Counted from the stretch's first letter, positions 45,041 to 54,765 are shown. The stretch: 64,000 nt of DNA from Chryseobacterium joostei (GCF_003815775.1 NZ_CP033926.1:3534001-3598000), one strand, 5' to 3'. Made by a program: numbers and translations. Notes: a model not told the origin generated them from the sequence alone.

Positions 45041-45916
45041 ATGAAAGCACTTGTATTTCCAGGTCAAGGTTCTCAGTTCATAGGAATGGGAAAAGAATTG
45101 TATGATTCCAGAAAAGATATTAAAGATCTGATGGAATCTGCTAATGAAATTTTAGGTTTCGACATTCTTTCCATTATGTTTAACGGAACAGATGCAGATC
45201 TAAAGAAAACAGAGGTTACCCAGCCTTCAATTTTTATACATTCAGTAGCAGCATTAAAAGCAGTAAATGGCCTTGGGGCTGAAATGGTAGCAGGCCATTC
45301 CCTAGGAGAATTCTCTGCATTAGTAGCCAATGGCGTTTTATCTTTTGATGATGGTTTGAAGTTAGTATCTGAAAGAGCTAAGGCTATGCAGGATGCTTGT
45401 GATGCGAATCCAAGCTCTATGGCAGCTATTTTAGGATTGGAAGATGCTAAGGTTGAAGAAATCTGTGCTCAGATCAGTGGGGTAGTGGTTCCTGCAAACT
45501 ATAATTGTCCGGGACAATTGGTAATTTCAGGTGAAACTTCTGCAGTAGAAGAAGCTTGCGCTAAACTAAAAGAAGCAGGAGCAAAAAGAGCCTTATTATT
45601 ACCGGTAAATGGAGCGTTCCATTCACCATTGATGCAGCCAGCACAAGAAAGATTGGCCGCTGCCATTGAGAACACGAAGTTCAGAAAAGCAACAATTCCT
45701 GTCTATCAGAATATCACTACTACAGCGGTAACAAACCCTGATGAGATTAAGCAAAATCTTATTGCTCAGCTTACAGGTCCTGTAAAATGGACACAGTCTG
45801 TTCAAAATATGATCAAAGATGGTGCTTCTAACTTTGTAGAAGTTGGCCCAGGAAAAACCCTTCAGGGATTAATCAAGAAAATTGATGGATCAGTAGATGC
45901 TGCTTCTGCTATCTAA
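45041..45916 (+). CDS. fabD: Malonyl-CoA:ACP S-malonyltransferase
   Basis: A 291-residue FabD. FPGQGSQFIGMGKELYD is the family start; Ser87 in VAGHSLGEFSAL is the acyl-carrying nucleophile, and the NGAFHSPLM histidine (about residue 196) completes the dyad. GQLVISGE and FVEVGPGKTLQGLI are also typical. It loads malonate onto acyl carrier protein for fatty-acid synthesis in the cytoplasm. The GYDIA kinase gene starts 11 bases after the stop. Confidence 0.97.
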   Translation: MKALVFPGQGSQFIGMGKELYDSRKDIKDLMESANEILGFDILSIMFNGTDADLKKTEVTQPSIFIHSVAALKAVNGLGAEMVAGHSLGEFSALVANGVLSFDDGLKLVSERAKAMQDACDANPSSMAAILGLEDAKVEEICAQISGVVVPANYNCPGQLVISGETSAVEEACAKLKEAGAKRALLLPVNGAFHSPLMQPAQERLAAAIENTKFRKATIPVYQNITTTAVTNPDEIKQNLIAQLTGPVKWTQSVQNMIKDGASNFVEVGPGKTLQGLIKKIDGSVDAASAI

Positions 45917-45927
45917 TTAAGAAAAAT

Positions 45928-46833
45928 ATGAACGCGATATTTTCACCGGGAAAGCTTATGCTTACTTCAGAATATTTCGCAATCGATGGAGCTCTTGTCT
46001 TAGCGGTACCTACCAAGCTGGGACAAGAGTTTTTTTTTGACGAAAAAGATGATGAAAGATCTCTGATTTTTTGGCAAGCTCTCCATCAAGATAAACATTG
46101 GTTAACCGCTGTCATAGATTATAAAAAATGGCAGATTCTGGAAACCAATATTCCATCAAGCGCTGAATTTATCTTAAAAACATTAAAGAATGTTCAGCAG
46201 CTTTCTACTACCAAATTCAAAAACAATCTTACCTACCATTTAAAGACAAATCTTCAGTTTCCTGCTGATTTCGGCCTTGGAAGCAGTTCTACTTTAATGA
46301 ACAACCTTGCAGAATGGGCTGAAATAGATCCTTTTCACTTAAATACCATCAGTTTGGGAGGCAGCGGATACGATATTGCCGTTGCAAAGGAGAAATCTGC
46401 CATTCTTTTTCAAAGCAAGCCTGAGATTAAGGTTGAAAAGGTAAACTTTAATCCTTCCTTTAAAAATGAATTGATTTTTATCCACTTAAATCAAAAGCAA
46501 GATAGCAGAGAAGGAATCAATCTTTACAAATCCAAAATTAAGTCTCCGGAACTCGTTAACGAATTTTCAGATATCACAAAGAAAATTTTATTATGCGATG
46601 AATTGGAAAAATTTTCTGAATTAATGATGATTCATGAGCGTAAAATTGCTGATTTTCTTGAAATTTCCACAGTTAAAGAAAAAATATTCTCAGACTGTCC
46701 TTCTTTCGTCAAAAGTTTGGGCGCTTGGGGTGGAGATTTTGTGATGAGTGCCAAATTTGGGGGCTTTAAAGACTATTTTTGGGAGAAAGGTTTTACCACC
46801 ATTTTTGAATGGTCAAATATAATTGATTTATAA
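45928..46833 (+). CDS. GYDIA-type GHMP kinase
   Basis: A 301-residue GHMP-superfamily protein. FSPGKLMLTSEYFAIDGALVL is the N-terminal motif; DFGLGSSSTLMNNLAEW is the glycine/serine ATP loop (motif 2) and GGSGYDIAVAKEKSAIL gives the family its name. Found almost only in Bacteroidota. Related enzymes phosphorylate mevalonate, mevalonate phosphate or homoserine; the GYDIA substrate is not settled to my knowledge. It may take part in a mevalonate-type isoprenoid pathway. Co-transcribed with fabD. Confidence 0.9.
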   Translation: MNAIFSPGKLMLTSEYFAIDGALVLAVPTKLGQEFFFDEKDDERSLIFWQALHQDKHWLTAVIDYKKWQILETNIPSSAEFILKTLKNVQQLSTTKFKNNLTYHLKTNLQFPADFGLGSSSTLMNNLAEWAEIDPFHLNTISLGGSGYDIAVAKEKSAILFQSKPEIKVEKVNFNPSFKNELIFIHLNQKQDSREGINLYKSKIKSPELVNEFSDITKKILLCDELEKFSELMMIHERKIADFLEISTVKEKIFSDCPSFVKSLGAWGGDFVMSAKFGGFKDYFWEKGFTTIFEWSNIIDL

Positions 46834-46917
46834 TCAATATTTTACGACACTCTTTTTTTATTTGCCATTCTGACTTATATCAGTATATTTAAACCACCTT
46901 TAACAAATAATTAATAT

Positions 46918-46925
46918 TATTTTTG
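46918..46925 (+). promoter_or_regulatory. Probable -7 box for pckA
   Basis: TATTTTTG matches TAnnTTTG, 35 bases before the ATG at 46961. No clear -33 box. Confidence 0.5.
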
Positions 46926-46960
46926 TTGAATTCAATAAAGAAATAGAAAATATAAGTAAA

Positions 46961-48577
46961 ATGAAAAACACTAAAATCATCCAGGATTTAGAGAAATTAG
47001 GGATTAAAGGAAACTATGAAGTAGTGTATAATCCTTCGTACGAAGAATTATATCAAGCTGAAGTTTCTCCTGAAAATCAGGGATTTGAGAAAGCTGAACT
47101 TACAGAATCTGGCGCGGTATCAGTAAAAACAGGAATTTTCACAGGTCGTTCACCTAAAGACAGATATATTGTTCAGGATGATGTTACAAGAGATACAATT
47201 TTCTGGGATGGTAAAGTAAACTTGCCAACTACTACAGAAATTTTTGCGTCTTGTAAAGAACTAGTGCTGGACCAACTTGCTGATGCAAAGAAAATTTATG
47301 TTGTAGATGCTTTCTGTGGTACAAATGCAGATACAAGACTTAAAGTAAGATTTATCGTTGAAGTAGCATGGCAGGCGCATTTTGTTACTAATATGTTTAT
47401 CCGTCCTTCTCATTATGAGCTGGAAAGCTTTGGAGAGCCTGATTTCACTGTAATCAATGGTTCTAAAACAACAAACCCGAACTGGGAAGCTCAAGGATTG
47501 AACTCTGAAAACTTCGTTATGTTCAACCTTACTGAAAAATTACAGATCATCGGAGGTACTTGGTACGGAGGTGAAATGAAGAAGGGAATGTTCGCAATGA
47601 TGAACTATTATCTTCCATTAAAAGGTATGGCTTCAATGCACTGTTCTGCAAACGTAGGAGAAAAAGGTGATGTTGCTTTATTCTTTGGTCTTTCTGGTAC
47701 TGGAAAAACTACTTTATCTGCGGATCCAAAGAGATATCTTATCGGTGACGATGAGCATGGATGGGATAATAACGGAGTATTCAACTACGAAGGAGGATGC
47801 TACGCTAAAGTTATTGATCTTTCAGAAGAAAAAGAACCGGATATCTTTAGAGCAATCAAAAGAGATGCACTTCTTGAAAACGTTGTCATCAACAATGGAG
47901 TAGCAGATTATACAGACGGATCTATTACTGAAAATACAAGAGTTTCTTATCCAATCTATCATATCAATAAAATTGTATTACCATCTAAGGCTGGTCATGC
48001 TAAGAAGATCGTTTATCTTTCAGCAGATGCATTCGGAGTACTTCCTCCAGTTTCCATCTTGAATGAAGATCAGGCTCAATATCACTTCCTTTGCGGCTAT
48101 ACATCTAAATTAGCTGGAACTGAAAGAGGAATTACAGAACCTCAGCCATCTTTCTCACCTGCATTTGGTGAAGCGTTCCTTACCTTACACCCAACAATGT
48201 ACTCTAAAACCTTGATTGGTAAGATGAAAGAGCACGGAGCTAAGGCTTACTTAGTGAATACAGGTTGGAATGGTACAGGAAAGAGAATTTCTTTAAAAGA
48301 TACAAGAGCAATCATTGATGCAATCATTGACGGATCTATTGATAATGCTCCTAAAACTCAGGTTCCAATTATGAATCTTGAAATTCCTACTGAACTTCCA
48401 AACGTTTCTGCAGGTATCCTAGATCCTAGAGAAACTTATGAAAATGCTTCTGACTGGGAAGAAAAAGCAAAAGATCTTGCTTCAAGATATATCAAGAACT
48501 TTGAACAGTATTGTGATACTGAAGAGGGTAAAAGATTAATCCCTTCAGGACCTCAACTACAGGAGCAAACAATCTAA
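46961..48577 (+). CDS. pckA: Phosphoenolpyruvate carboxykinase (ATP)
   Basis: A 538-residue ATP-type PEP carboxykinase. Signature features: [13 protein letters not shown] (substrate site, about residue 60), the P-loop [13 protein letters not shown] (about residue 243-255) and [16 protein letters not shown] (metal-binding). It converts oxaloacetate plus ATP to PEP, CO2 and ADP for gluconeogenesis. It stands alone with its own promoter and terminator. Confidence 0.98.
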   Translation: MKNTKIIQDLEKLGIKGNYEVVYNPSYEELYQAEVSPENQGFEKAELTESGAVSVKTGIFTGRSPKDRYIVQDDVTRDTIFWDGKVNLPTTTEIFASCKELVLDQLADAKKIYVVDAFCGTNADTRLKVRFIVEVAWQAHFVTNMFIRPSHYELESFGEPDFTVINGSKTTNPNWEAQGLNSENFVMFNLTEKLQIIGGTWYGGEMKKGMFAMMNYYLPLKGMASMHCSANVGEKGDVALFFGLSGTGKTTLSADPKRYLIGDDEHGWDNNGVFNYEGGCYAKVIDLSEEKEPDIFRAIKRDALLENVVINNGVADYTDGSITENTRVSYPIYHINKIVLPSKAGHAKKIVYLSADAFGVLPPVSILNEDQAQYHFLCGYTSKLAGTERGITEPQPSFSPAFGEAFLTLHPTMYSKTLIGKMKEHGAKAYLVNTGWNGTGKRISLKDTRAIIDAIIDGSIDNAPKTQVPIMNLEIPTELPNVSAGILDPRETYENASDWEEKAKDLASRYIKNFEQYCDTEEGKRLIPSGPQLQEQTI

Positions 48578-48596
48578 TAGCATTGTTTATATAGAT

Positions 48597-48628
48597 AAAA
48601 AAGCCTCATCATTGATGAGGCTTTTTTG
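48597..48628 (+). terminator. Rho-independent terminator of pckA
   Basis: aagcctcatc (48601-48610) pairs with gatgaggctt (48614-48623) across a 3-base loop, with A and T runs on either side. It could also serve the convergent aroQ. Confidence 0.9.
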
Positions 48629-48730
48629 ATTTTTCAGGCAGATTATACAAATTTTGCGAACAATATTTTATGCATATAAAGTTATAATATTCAGTAACAT
48701 TTTGTGAATCCTTTCAATCCTTTATTTGAT

Positions 48731-49138
48731 TTACTTTAAACTTAATAAAGCCAACCTGTATCCATCCATTCCAAATCCGGACAAAACCGCATCAGTATTA
48801 GCTGCAGTTACAGATTTTTGTCTGAATTCTTCTCTTTTGTAAATATTACTGATGTGAACCTCAATCTTAGGTTTGCGAATGTTCTTTAAACAATCAGCTA
48901 TCGCATAAGAATAATGAGTAAATGCTCCGGGATTGATCACTACGGCATCGAAATCATCCTCCTGAAGTCTATTGATGATTTCTCCTTCAATATTAGACTG
49001 GTAATATTTTAATTCGTGAGAATGAAACTCAGATTTTAAATTCTCCAAATAAGCTTCCATGGAAACTGTGCCATAGATTTCAGGTTCTCTTGTGCCTAGA
49101 AGATTTAAATTAGGCCCGTTTATAATCAAAACTTTCAT
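48731..49138 (-). CDS. aroQ: Type II 3-dehydroquinate dehydratase
   Basis: A 135-residue type II dehydroquinase. VLIINGPNLNLLGTREPEIYG is the N-terminal signature with the active-site Arg and Tyr; NPGAFTHYSYAIADCL and EVHISNIYKREEFRQKSV (catalytic His region) follow. It dehydrates 3-dehydroquinate in the shikimate pathway in the cytoplasm. A single gene, convergent with pckA and divergent from the riboswitch-controlled SusC. Confidence 0.96.
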   Translation of the reverse strand: MKVLIINGPNLNLLGTREPEIYGTVSMEAYLENLKSEFHSHELKYYQSNIEGEIINRLQEDDFDAVVINPGAFTHYSYAIADCLKNIRKPKIEVHISNIYKREEFRQKSVTAANTDAVLSGFGMDGYRLALLSLK

Positions 49139-49334
49139 TCTATAAAATTAAAAAGTTTTTTTAATTAAAGCTTAAAAATTCTGTAAGTCTTTGATTTTTG
49201 CCAATTGAATTATATTTAATGATATTTGTCATATTTAAAAAATTGATAATTTTTGCAACTCCTTATTTTAATGGCTTTTAATATAATCTTATGTTAATTT
49301 TTGAAAATTTATCATGAAAAAATAATAAGTCTAC

Positions 49335-49365
49335 TTGTTTTGTAGACTAAAAGTTTATAGCTTTG
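49335..49365 (+). promoter_or_regulatory. Probable promoter upstream of the SAM riboswitch
   Basis: TTG (49335-49337), 20 bases, then TAGCTTTG (49358-49365) match the Bacteroidota promoter pattern. Transcription would begin near 49372, just before the aptamer. Confidence 0.65.
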
Positions 49366-49383
49366 CAACCATATTTCGATCGG

Positions 49384-49476
49384 CTTATAAAGAAAGATGG
49401 AGGGAACTGACCCTGTGAAATCTTGACAACCTGCTTCGTGTAAGGTGTTACATTCAGCCTTTAAAGGAAAAATAAG
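49384..49476 (+). ncRNA. SAM-I (S-box) riboswitch
   Basis: The conserved core is evident: cttat (P1) at 49384, aagatggagggaactgaccc forming P2 with its kink-turn and paired by atctt, then gacaacct opening P3, aaggtgttacattc, a small P4 (cctttaaagg) and ataag (49472-49476) closing P1. S-box aptamers bind S-adenosylmethionine and lower expression of methionine or sulfur genes when SAM is plentiful. Downstream is a SusC/SusD pair. Confidence 0.93.
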
Positions 49477-49502
49477 CATTTGGTTTATCGTATTTATCGA
49501 TG

Positions 49503-49533
49503 CCCTTTGCTGACTTTTCTGCAAAGGGTAAAA
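49503..49533 (+). terminator. Hairpin in the riboswitch expression platform
   Basis: ccctttgc (49503-49510) pairs perfectly with gcaaaggg (49521-49528) across a 10-base loop, followed by an AT-rich run (taaaatttta). It lies between the SAM aptamer and the SusC start and is the likely terminator switched by P1. Confidence 0.6.
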
Positions 49534-49561
49534 TTTTAATATATGATAAATAAAATTGATT

Positions 49562-52498
49562 ATGATTAATAAAAATTTAATTAATTCTAAAGTTTGGATT
49601 CCACCGGTTGCTGCATTTTTCTTGGGAATTGTCAGCGTAAGTGCGCAGAATTCCAAGCCGAAAAAAGATACACTTAAAGAAAAGGAGATTGATGAAGTAG
49701 TGGTGGTAGCCTATGGAAAAGCTAAAAGAAACAGCTATACCGGTTCTGTGGCAACTCTTTCTGGGGATAAGATCAATAACAGACCTATCACCAATATTAC
49801 AAAAGCATTGGATGGGCAGATTGCCGGAGTTCAGACTACAGGAGCTTCAGGACAACCGGGAGCGTTATCTACTATTCGAATCCGAGGAATTGGTTCGGTA
49901 AGTGCTTCCAGTGATCCCTTATTTGTTGTTGACGGAATTCCTTTTGACGGAAATATAAATGCAATAAGCCCTAATGACATAGAATCCATCAGTGTTTTAA
50001 AAGATGCTACAGCAAGTGCATTATATGGTTCAAGAGGTGCGAACGGGATTATCATCATTACAACAAAATCCGGTAAAAAAGGAGAATCAAAAGTTAATCT
50101 TAATATTAGTCAGGGATTTTCTGGAAGAGCCGTAAAAGATTACGAACAGGTGAATACAGACCAGTATTTTCAATTATACTGGGAAGCTATGAGAAACGGA
50201 TATCAGTCCGATAAAGTGAATGCACAGCAGGCAGGGCAGATGGCAACGGATAATATTGTTTCAGCTCTGGGAATTAACCCGTATGGAGTTAATTATTCAA
50301 AGCCTGTAGGAACAGACGGGAAATTATTGCCGGGAGCAACTCCTTTATGGAATGATGACTGGAGGGATATTTTGCAAAGAGTAGCTTCCAGAAATCAGGT
50401 GGATCTGGATATTAGTGGTGGAAGTGAAAAAAGTAACTATTTCTTTTCATTGGGGTATCTTGATGATAAAGGAATGGCCATTGAGTCTGGGTTTAAAAGA
50501 TACAATACCAGATTAAAGATTAATTCTGAGGTGAAAAAATGGTTGAATGTTGGGGTGAATTTAAGTTACACAAATAGCCTTCAGCAGGCTCCAACCTCTT
50601 CGGATTCCAAGGCTAGTAACATTATCAATGCTGCGAGATTTGTTCCATCATTTTATCCTTACTATGAAAGAAATGCAGACGGATCTTATGTACTTGATGC
50701 TGATGGAAACAGAATTTATGATTTCGGAAAATACAGACCTACTGTAGCTCTTCAGAATCAAAATGCTGCAGCAAGTCTCCCTTTAGATAAAAATGAAAAT
50801 AAAGAAGATAACTTTTCGGGGAAAGGGTTCATGGAGTTTACATTCTTTCCGGAATTGAAGTTCAAAACCAGCTTTTCTGTTGATTTAGTTAACTATAACG
50901 GACATTATTATACCAATCCGCTTCTTGGACAAGGAATTGATACTGGAGGTTCGGTGACGAAATCCAATACAAGAACGCTTTCTTATACTACGAGTAATAT
51001 TCTGACCTACGATAAGAAATTTGGAAAGCACCACATTAATGTTCTAGCAGGACAGGAATTTTATAAATATGATTATCAGACTATTTCCGGGACAAGAAAC
51101 CGTTTTGGCTTACCATATTACTATGAGCCGGATGCCGCTTCTTTATTGGTAGATTTTGGTGGAAACAGTGATAAATTAAGCCTGTTAAGTTACCTTGGAA
51201 AAGTTGAATATGATTTTAATAATACCTATTTCCTATCGGCTTCAGGTAGGGCAGATGGTTCTTCAAGATTCAGTAAAGATAACAGATGGGGAAGATTCTG
51301 GTCTGTAGGTGCTTCATGGAAAATTTCGAATGAAGAGTTTATCAAAAATCTGAATTTCTTCAACCAGTTAACGCTACGTGCGAGTTATGGAGGACAAGGA
51401 AATGATAAATTATTGAGACCCAATGGACAGCCGCTTTATTACGCTTATCAGGAATTATACAAAACCTTTAATCTGGGTGGAGAATCTGGAACAACACTGG
51501 AGAAAACAGGTACGCCGGATCTAAAATGGGAAACCAATCTCAACTTAAACGTAGGATTAGAGTTTGCCATTTTGAATAACAGAATTAAAGGAAATATCGA
51601 ATATTTTAAAAGAGAAAGCCAGGATCTTCTGTTCAACGTACCGGTTGCTCCGTCTATAGGAATCAGTGATTATCCTGCGAATATCGGAACAATACAGAAT
51701 ACAGGTTTTGAACTTTCATTATTCACCACACCCGTTAGAACGGATAATTTTCAGTGGAATGTAGATGTTAATCTGAGTACTTTAAATAATAAAATAACCA
51801 AATTACCTAAAGGACCTCTTGTTGTAGGACAAACCAAGATGCTGAGAGAGGGAGGTTCCGTATATGACTTTTATATCCAGGAATGGGCGGGTGTAGATCC
51901 TAGTAACGGAAATCCGTTATGGAAAACAATTTCTCAAGATGCCAATGGAAATATAGTTGAGGGAACAACTTCTGAATACGCAAAGGCAACAAAAATATTG
52001 CAGGGTTCTGCATTACCTAAGCTAACGGGAGGGGTTAATACAAGTATTGCCTATAAGAACTTTGATTTTTCGGCATTGCTGACGTTTAAGATTGGTGGAA
52101 AAATCTTAGATACAGATTACACTTCTGTTTTGCATAACGGAAGCTCTGGAGGACGTGCATGGGGTGTTGAAATGTTGAACAGATGGACCCCGGAAAATAC
52201 CAACACAGATGTTCCTGCCTTAAGTACAAGAACAAATAACTGGACTTCAAACTCTACAAGATTTTTATACTCTGGAACTTATGCAAGACTTAAAAATGTG
52301 AGTTTAGGATATACACTTCCGTCAGATTATTTTGAAAAAATAGGGCTTAAGAAATTCAGAATTTATGTTCAGGCAGAGAATCTTCTGACATTCTATAAGC
52401 ACAAGGGAATGGATCCTGAGCAGGCATTAGATGGTACAACGTACTATAGATATCCTGCGATGAGAACCATTACATTTGGTCTTCAGGCAACTCTTTAA
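49562..52498 (+). CDS. SusC/RagA-type TonB-linked transporter under SAM riboswitch
   Basis: 978 residues from the ATG at 49562; a TTG at 49556 could add two. A signal peptide (FFLGIVSVSAQ) is followed by the TonB box EIDEVVVVAYG directly, so there is no N-terminal regulatory-like domain. Plug motifs LFVVDGIPFDG and LYGSRGANGIIIITTKSGK precede a beta barrel ending TFGLQATL. It imports a substrate through the outer membrane with the SusD partner 17 bases downstream. The S-box in the leader implies repression when SAM is high, so methionine, methionine-containing peptides or another sulfur compound are the likeliest cargo. Confidence 0.94.
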   Translation: MINKNLINSKVWIPPVAAFFLGIVSVSAQNSKPKKDTLKEKEIDEVVVVAYGKAKRNSYTGSVATLSGDKINNRPITNITKALDGQIAGVQTTGASGQPGALSTIRIRGIGSVSASSDPLFVVDGIPFDGNINAISPNDIESISVLKDATASALYGSRGANGIIIITTKSGKKGESKVNLNISQGFSGRAVKDYEQVNTDQYFQLYWEAMRNGYQSDKVNAQQAGQMATDNIVSALGINPYGVNYSKPVGTDGKLLPGATPLWNDDWRDILQRVASRNQVDLDISGGSEKSNYFFSLGYLDDKGMAIESGFKRYNTRLKINSEVKKWLNVGVNLSYTNSLQQAPTSSDSKASNIINAARFVPSFYPYYERNADGSYVLDADGNRIYDFGKYRPTVALQNQNAAASLPLDKNENKEDNFSGKGFMEFTFFPELKFKTSFSVDLVNYNGHYYTNPLLGQGIDTGGSVTKSNTRTLSYTTSNILTYDKKFGKHHINVLAGQEFYKYDYQTISGTRNRFGLPYYYEPDAASLLVDFGGNSDKLSLLSYLGKVEYDFNNTYFLSASGRADGSSRFSKDNRWGRFWSVGASWKISNEEFIKNLNFFNQLTLRASYGGQGNDKLLRPNGQPLYYAYQELYKTFNLGGESGTTLEKTGTPDLKWETNLNLNVGLEFAILNNRIKGNIEYFKRESQDLLFNVPVAPSIGISDYPANIGTIQNTGFELSLFTTPVRTDNFQWNVDVNLSTLNNKITKLPKGPLVVGQTKMLREGGSVYDFYIQEWAGVDPSNGNPLWKTISQDANGNIVEGTTSEYAKATKILQGSALPKLTGGVNTSIAYKNFDFSALLTFKIGGKILDTDYTSVLHNGSSGGRAWGVEMLNRWTPENTNTDVPALSTRTNNWTSNSTRFLYSGTYARLKNVSLGYTLPSDYFEKIGLKKFRIYVQAENLLTFYKHKGMDPEQALDGTTYYRYPAMRTITFGLQATL

Positions 52499-52515
52499 TC
52501 TTTAAAATTGAAACA

Positions 52516-54009
52516 ATGAAAAAATTAAAATATGTATCTCTTGCTCTAATAGGATTATGGTCGCTAACAAGCTGTGAAAGTGAATTGGATACGGCTCCAA
52601 CTGATCAGGCTAATAGTGTAGAGGTTTTTAAAACAGCAGAAAATGCTGAAACAGTTATCAACGGAACCTGGGCGAAATTTAACAATGATGGGACCACTTT
52701 TGCTAATATTGGATATTCAACTGTTTTAAGAGCAAGTGATGCTATGGGGAGTGATGTTGCAGTGCTTACCAATAAATATGGTTTCGCCTCTACTTATGGT
52801 TTTACGGAAATGGTCAACAATACATTAGGTCGGCCGTTGTTTATCTGGACCATGCTTTATTCCACCATCAATAATATGAATAATGTTATTGCAAGAATAG
52901 ACGGAACAGAGGGTAGCCAGGAAAAAAAGGATCAGGTGAAAGGCCAGGCAAAAGCATTACGTGCTTTTTGTTATCTAAATATTGCAAGCTTTTACCAATT
53001 CAGTTACCTTAAGGATAAAACGGCTTTAACGGCTCCTATTTATACAGAACCATCATCTACAAGTACAGGAGGAAAGAAAAAATCCAGTCTGGAAGATATT
53101 TATGCTTTAATTAAAAGTGATCTTACAGATGCCGATAATTTATTGAAAAACTATACGAGAAATAATAAAGATAAAATCAACCGAAACGTAGTAAACGGAA
53201 TTTTAGCAAGGGTTTATCTGAATACAGGGGAATGGAGCAAAGCTTCTGCTGCGGCAAAAATTGCAAAAGAAGGATTTACGTTAATGGCTCCGGAAAAGTA
53301 TAAGGAAGGTTTTAATGATATTAACAATGTAGAGTGGATCTGGGGGCATGCACAAACTCAGGAACAATCAGACGCGAGTTATGCATTCCACTACTTGGAT
53401 GTATCTTCATCAGGAAGTTATTATTACAGTTTTATGGCGGATCCTTTCTTTAAAAATTTGTTTGATACCAATGATATCAGATCCCAGTTATTCTCATGGG
53501 ATGGTCTTCCGGCAAGAGAGGGATTGCTGAGATATGCTAAATTTAAATTTAAACCTAATCTTATTGCAGATATTGTCTATATGAGAGCTGCTGAGATGTA
53601 CCTGATTGAAGCAGAATCAGAAGCGAGAAACGGAAATCCGGCACAGGCAGTAGCAATTTTAAATCAATTGAGATCAGCAAGAAATGCTAATGTATATAGC
53701 GGACCACTTGCACAGAATGATGTGGTGAATGAAATCTTGATCGAGAGAAGAAAAGAATTATTTGGAGAAGGATTTGCACTTTCAGATATTATCAGAACAC
53801 AGGGAACAGTGGAAAGAAAACCGTTTGTAGATGCGGATGGAAAGCCTATCAAAGTTCAGATAACAACACCAAACGGAACTATAAAAACGGTTGATGGTAG
53901 AGGTCATTCAATCTTTGATCTTCCTAATAAGAAAGCATTTACTCCGAACAGTAATTATTATTTATTCAGCATTCCACAGAAAGAAATTGAAAATAATCCC
54001 AATTTATAA
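52516..54009 (+). CDS. SusD/RagB-family lipoprotein, partner of riboswitch-controlled SusC
   Basis: 497 residues. A lipoprotein signal (LIGLWSLTSCESELD) is followed by SusD TPR-like helices (GQAKALRAFCYLNIASFYQF; YMRAAEMYLIEAESEARNG) and the hallmark RRKELFGEGFALSDIIR. It binds the cargo at the cell surface for the upstream SusC. It lies in the same transcription unit and therefore under the SAM riboswitch. Confidence 0.95.
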   Translation: MKKLKYVSLALIGLWSLTSCESELDTAPTDQANSVEVFKTAENAETVINGTWAKFNNDGTTFANIGYSTVLRASDAMGSDVAVLTNKYGFASTYGFTEMVNNTLGRPLFIWTMLYSTINNMNNVIARIDGTEGSQEKKDQVKGQAKALRAFCYLNIASFYQFSYLKDKTALTAPIYTEPSSTSTGGKKKSSLEDIYALIKSDLTDADNLLKNYTRNNKDKINRNVVNGILARVYLNTGEWSKASAAAKIAKEGFTLMAPEKYKEGFNDINNVEWIWGHAQTQEQSDASYAFHYLDVSSSGSYYYSFMADPFFKNLFDTNDIRSQLFSWDGLPAREGLLRYAKFKFKPNLIADIVYMRAAEMYLIEAESEARNGNPAQAVAILNQLRSARNANVYSGPLAQNDVVNEILIERRKELFGEGFALSDIIRTQGTVERKPFVDADGKPIKVQITTPNGTIKTVDGRGHSIFDLPNKKAFTPNSNYYLFSIPQKEIENNPNL

Positions 54010-54038
54010 TTACAGTCCATAATTAGATTTGATTTTTT

Positions 54039-54068
54039 AAACCACCGCTTTTGCGGTGGTTTTTTATT
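54039..54068 (+). terminator. Rho-independent terminator of second SusD
   Basis: accaccgc (54041-54048) pairs with gcggtggt (54053-54060) across TTTT, followed by a T run. Confidence 0.93.
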
Positions 54069-54080
54069 TTATAAAAAATA

Positions 54081-54111
54081 ATATGCCTACCTCATTTTGA
54101 GGTAGGCATAT
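54081..54111 (-). terminator. Rho-independent terminator of the toxin/immunity locus
   Basis: A 14-bp perfect stem (atatgcctacctca and its complement) with a 3-base loop lies just after the stop of 54126-54611; on the minus strand it is followed by an AT-rich T run. It separates the locus from the SusD terminator on the other strand. Confidence 0.9.
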
Positions 54112-54125
54112 CTTATCTTAATAGT

Positions 54126-54611
54126 TTACTTTTTATAAAACTTCCAATAAAAAGTTGTTTTATATATGCTAGAAGAATTTATACTGGCTTCAATTTTATT
54201 TTCAATCTTAATAAAATCAGAATTTTCATTATTTGCACAATTTATTGAATCAAAATTATCTTTTAGAGAATCAAATGTAATAGTTGATTTATGTACAATT
54301 ATGTTGTTTTGAAAATAGCAATCACTCATTTCTGATTTTAATGATTTATGTAATTGATTAATATCATTTAAATCTTGTTGAGTAAATCTTATATAAATTT
54401 TTATATTCTTAACAATACCATTGAGACTATCATCAGAATATTGCTTATACTCGTAAATGCCTAATGAGCTATTATATATACTTTCTTCTCGAATTATTCC
54501 AGACTCATAATAATCAGCTGTATGATATATAAAATTAGAAGCTTCCTTTTTTTGAGCTTTACATGATTGAAAAAAGAAGAGCAAAATTAAAATAAAATTG
54601 TATTTTTTCAT
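54126..54611 (-). CDS. Small lipoprotein, paralogue of 55246-55740 (immunity candidate)
   Basis: 161 residues. A lipoprotein-like signal (ILLFFFQSCKAQKK, Cys at about 17) is followed by a soluble domain. Aligned with 55246-55740 it shares QSC-AQKK, GIYE-KQ, an N-terminal basic strand, a two-cysteine pattern and helix I(E)NKIEASI. It probably sits on an outer or inner membrane leaflet facing the periplasm, where an incoming toxin would act. It comes last in the locus after a terminator, so may have its own promoter. The immunity role is inferred only from position and paralogy. Confidence 0.65.
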   Translation of the reverse strand: MKKYNFILILLFFFQSCKAQKKEASNFIYHTADYYESGIIREESIYNSSLGIYEYKQYSDDSLNGIVKNIKIYIRFTQQDLNDINQLHKSLKSEMSDCYFQNNIIVHKSTITFDSLKDNFDSINCANNENSDFIKIENKIEASINSSSIYKTTFYWKFYKK

Positions 54612-54658
54612 AAATAATTATCTTTTATATCCGAGGAGTATGACGTTAAGGGATTAAA
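54605..54658. repeat. Leader repeat, copy 1 (upstream of immunity paralogue)
   Basis: About 54 bases resemble 55185-55238 (for example tcttttatatccgaggag against tcttttgtatctgaggag, then ttaaggg-ttaaa). Copy 1 ends in the ATG AAA AAA start of the 161-residue gene. It marks duplication of an immunity-gene module. Confidence 0.7.
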
Positions 54659-54688
54659 AAGACTATTTCGTTTTGAAATAGTCTTTTT
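54656..54688 (-). terminator. Terminator-like hairpin within the immunity region
   Basis: aaaaagactatttc (54656-54669) pairs with gaaatagtcttttt (54675-54688) across 5 bases: a 14-bp stem that ends in T runs on both strands. On the minus strand it follows the gene that stops at 54766. Confidence 0.85.
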
Positions 54689-54765
54689 GTTAATTATCTG
54701 GTATAATTTAACTTTGAGTAATCGTTTTGTACTTGAGCTCTCCCCGTTAATATTACCACTCTAAT

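Noticed and set aside
49543..49569. Eight-codon ORF just before the second SusC start
   Set aside because: Too short and with no regulatory codon pattern; a leader peptide is not supported.
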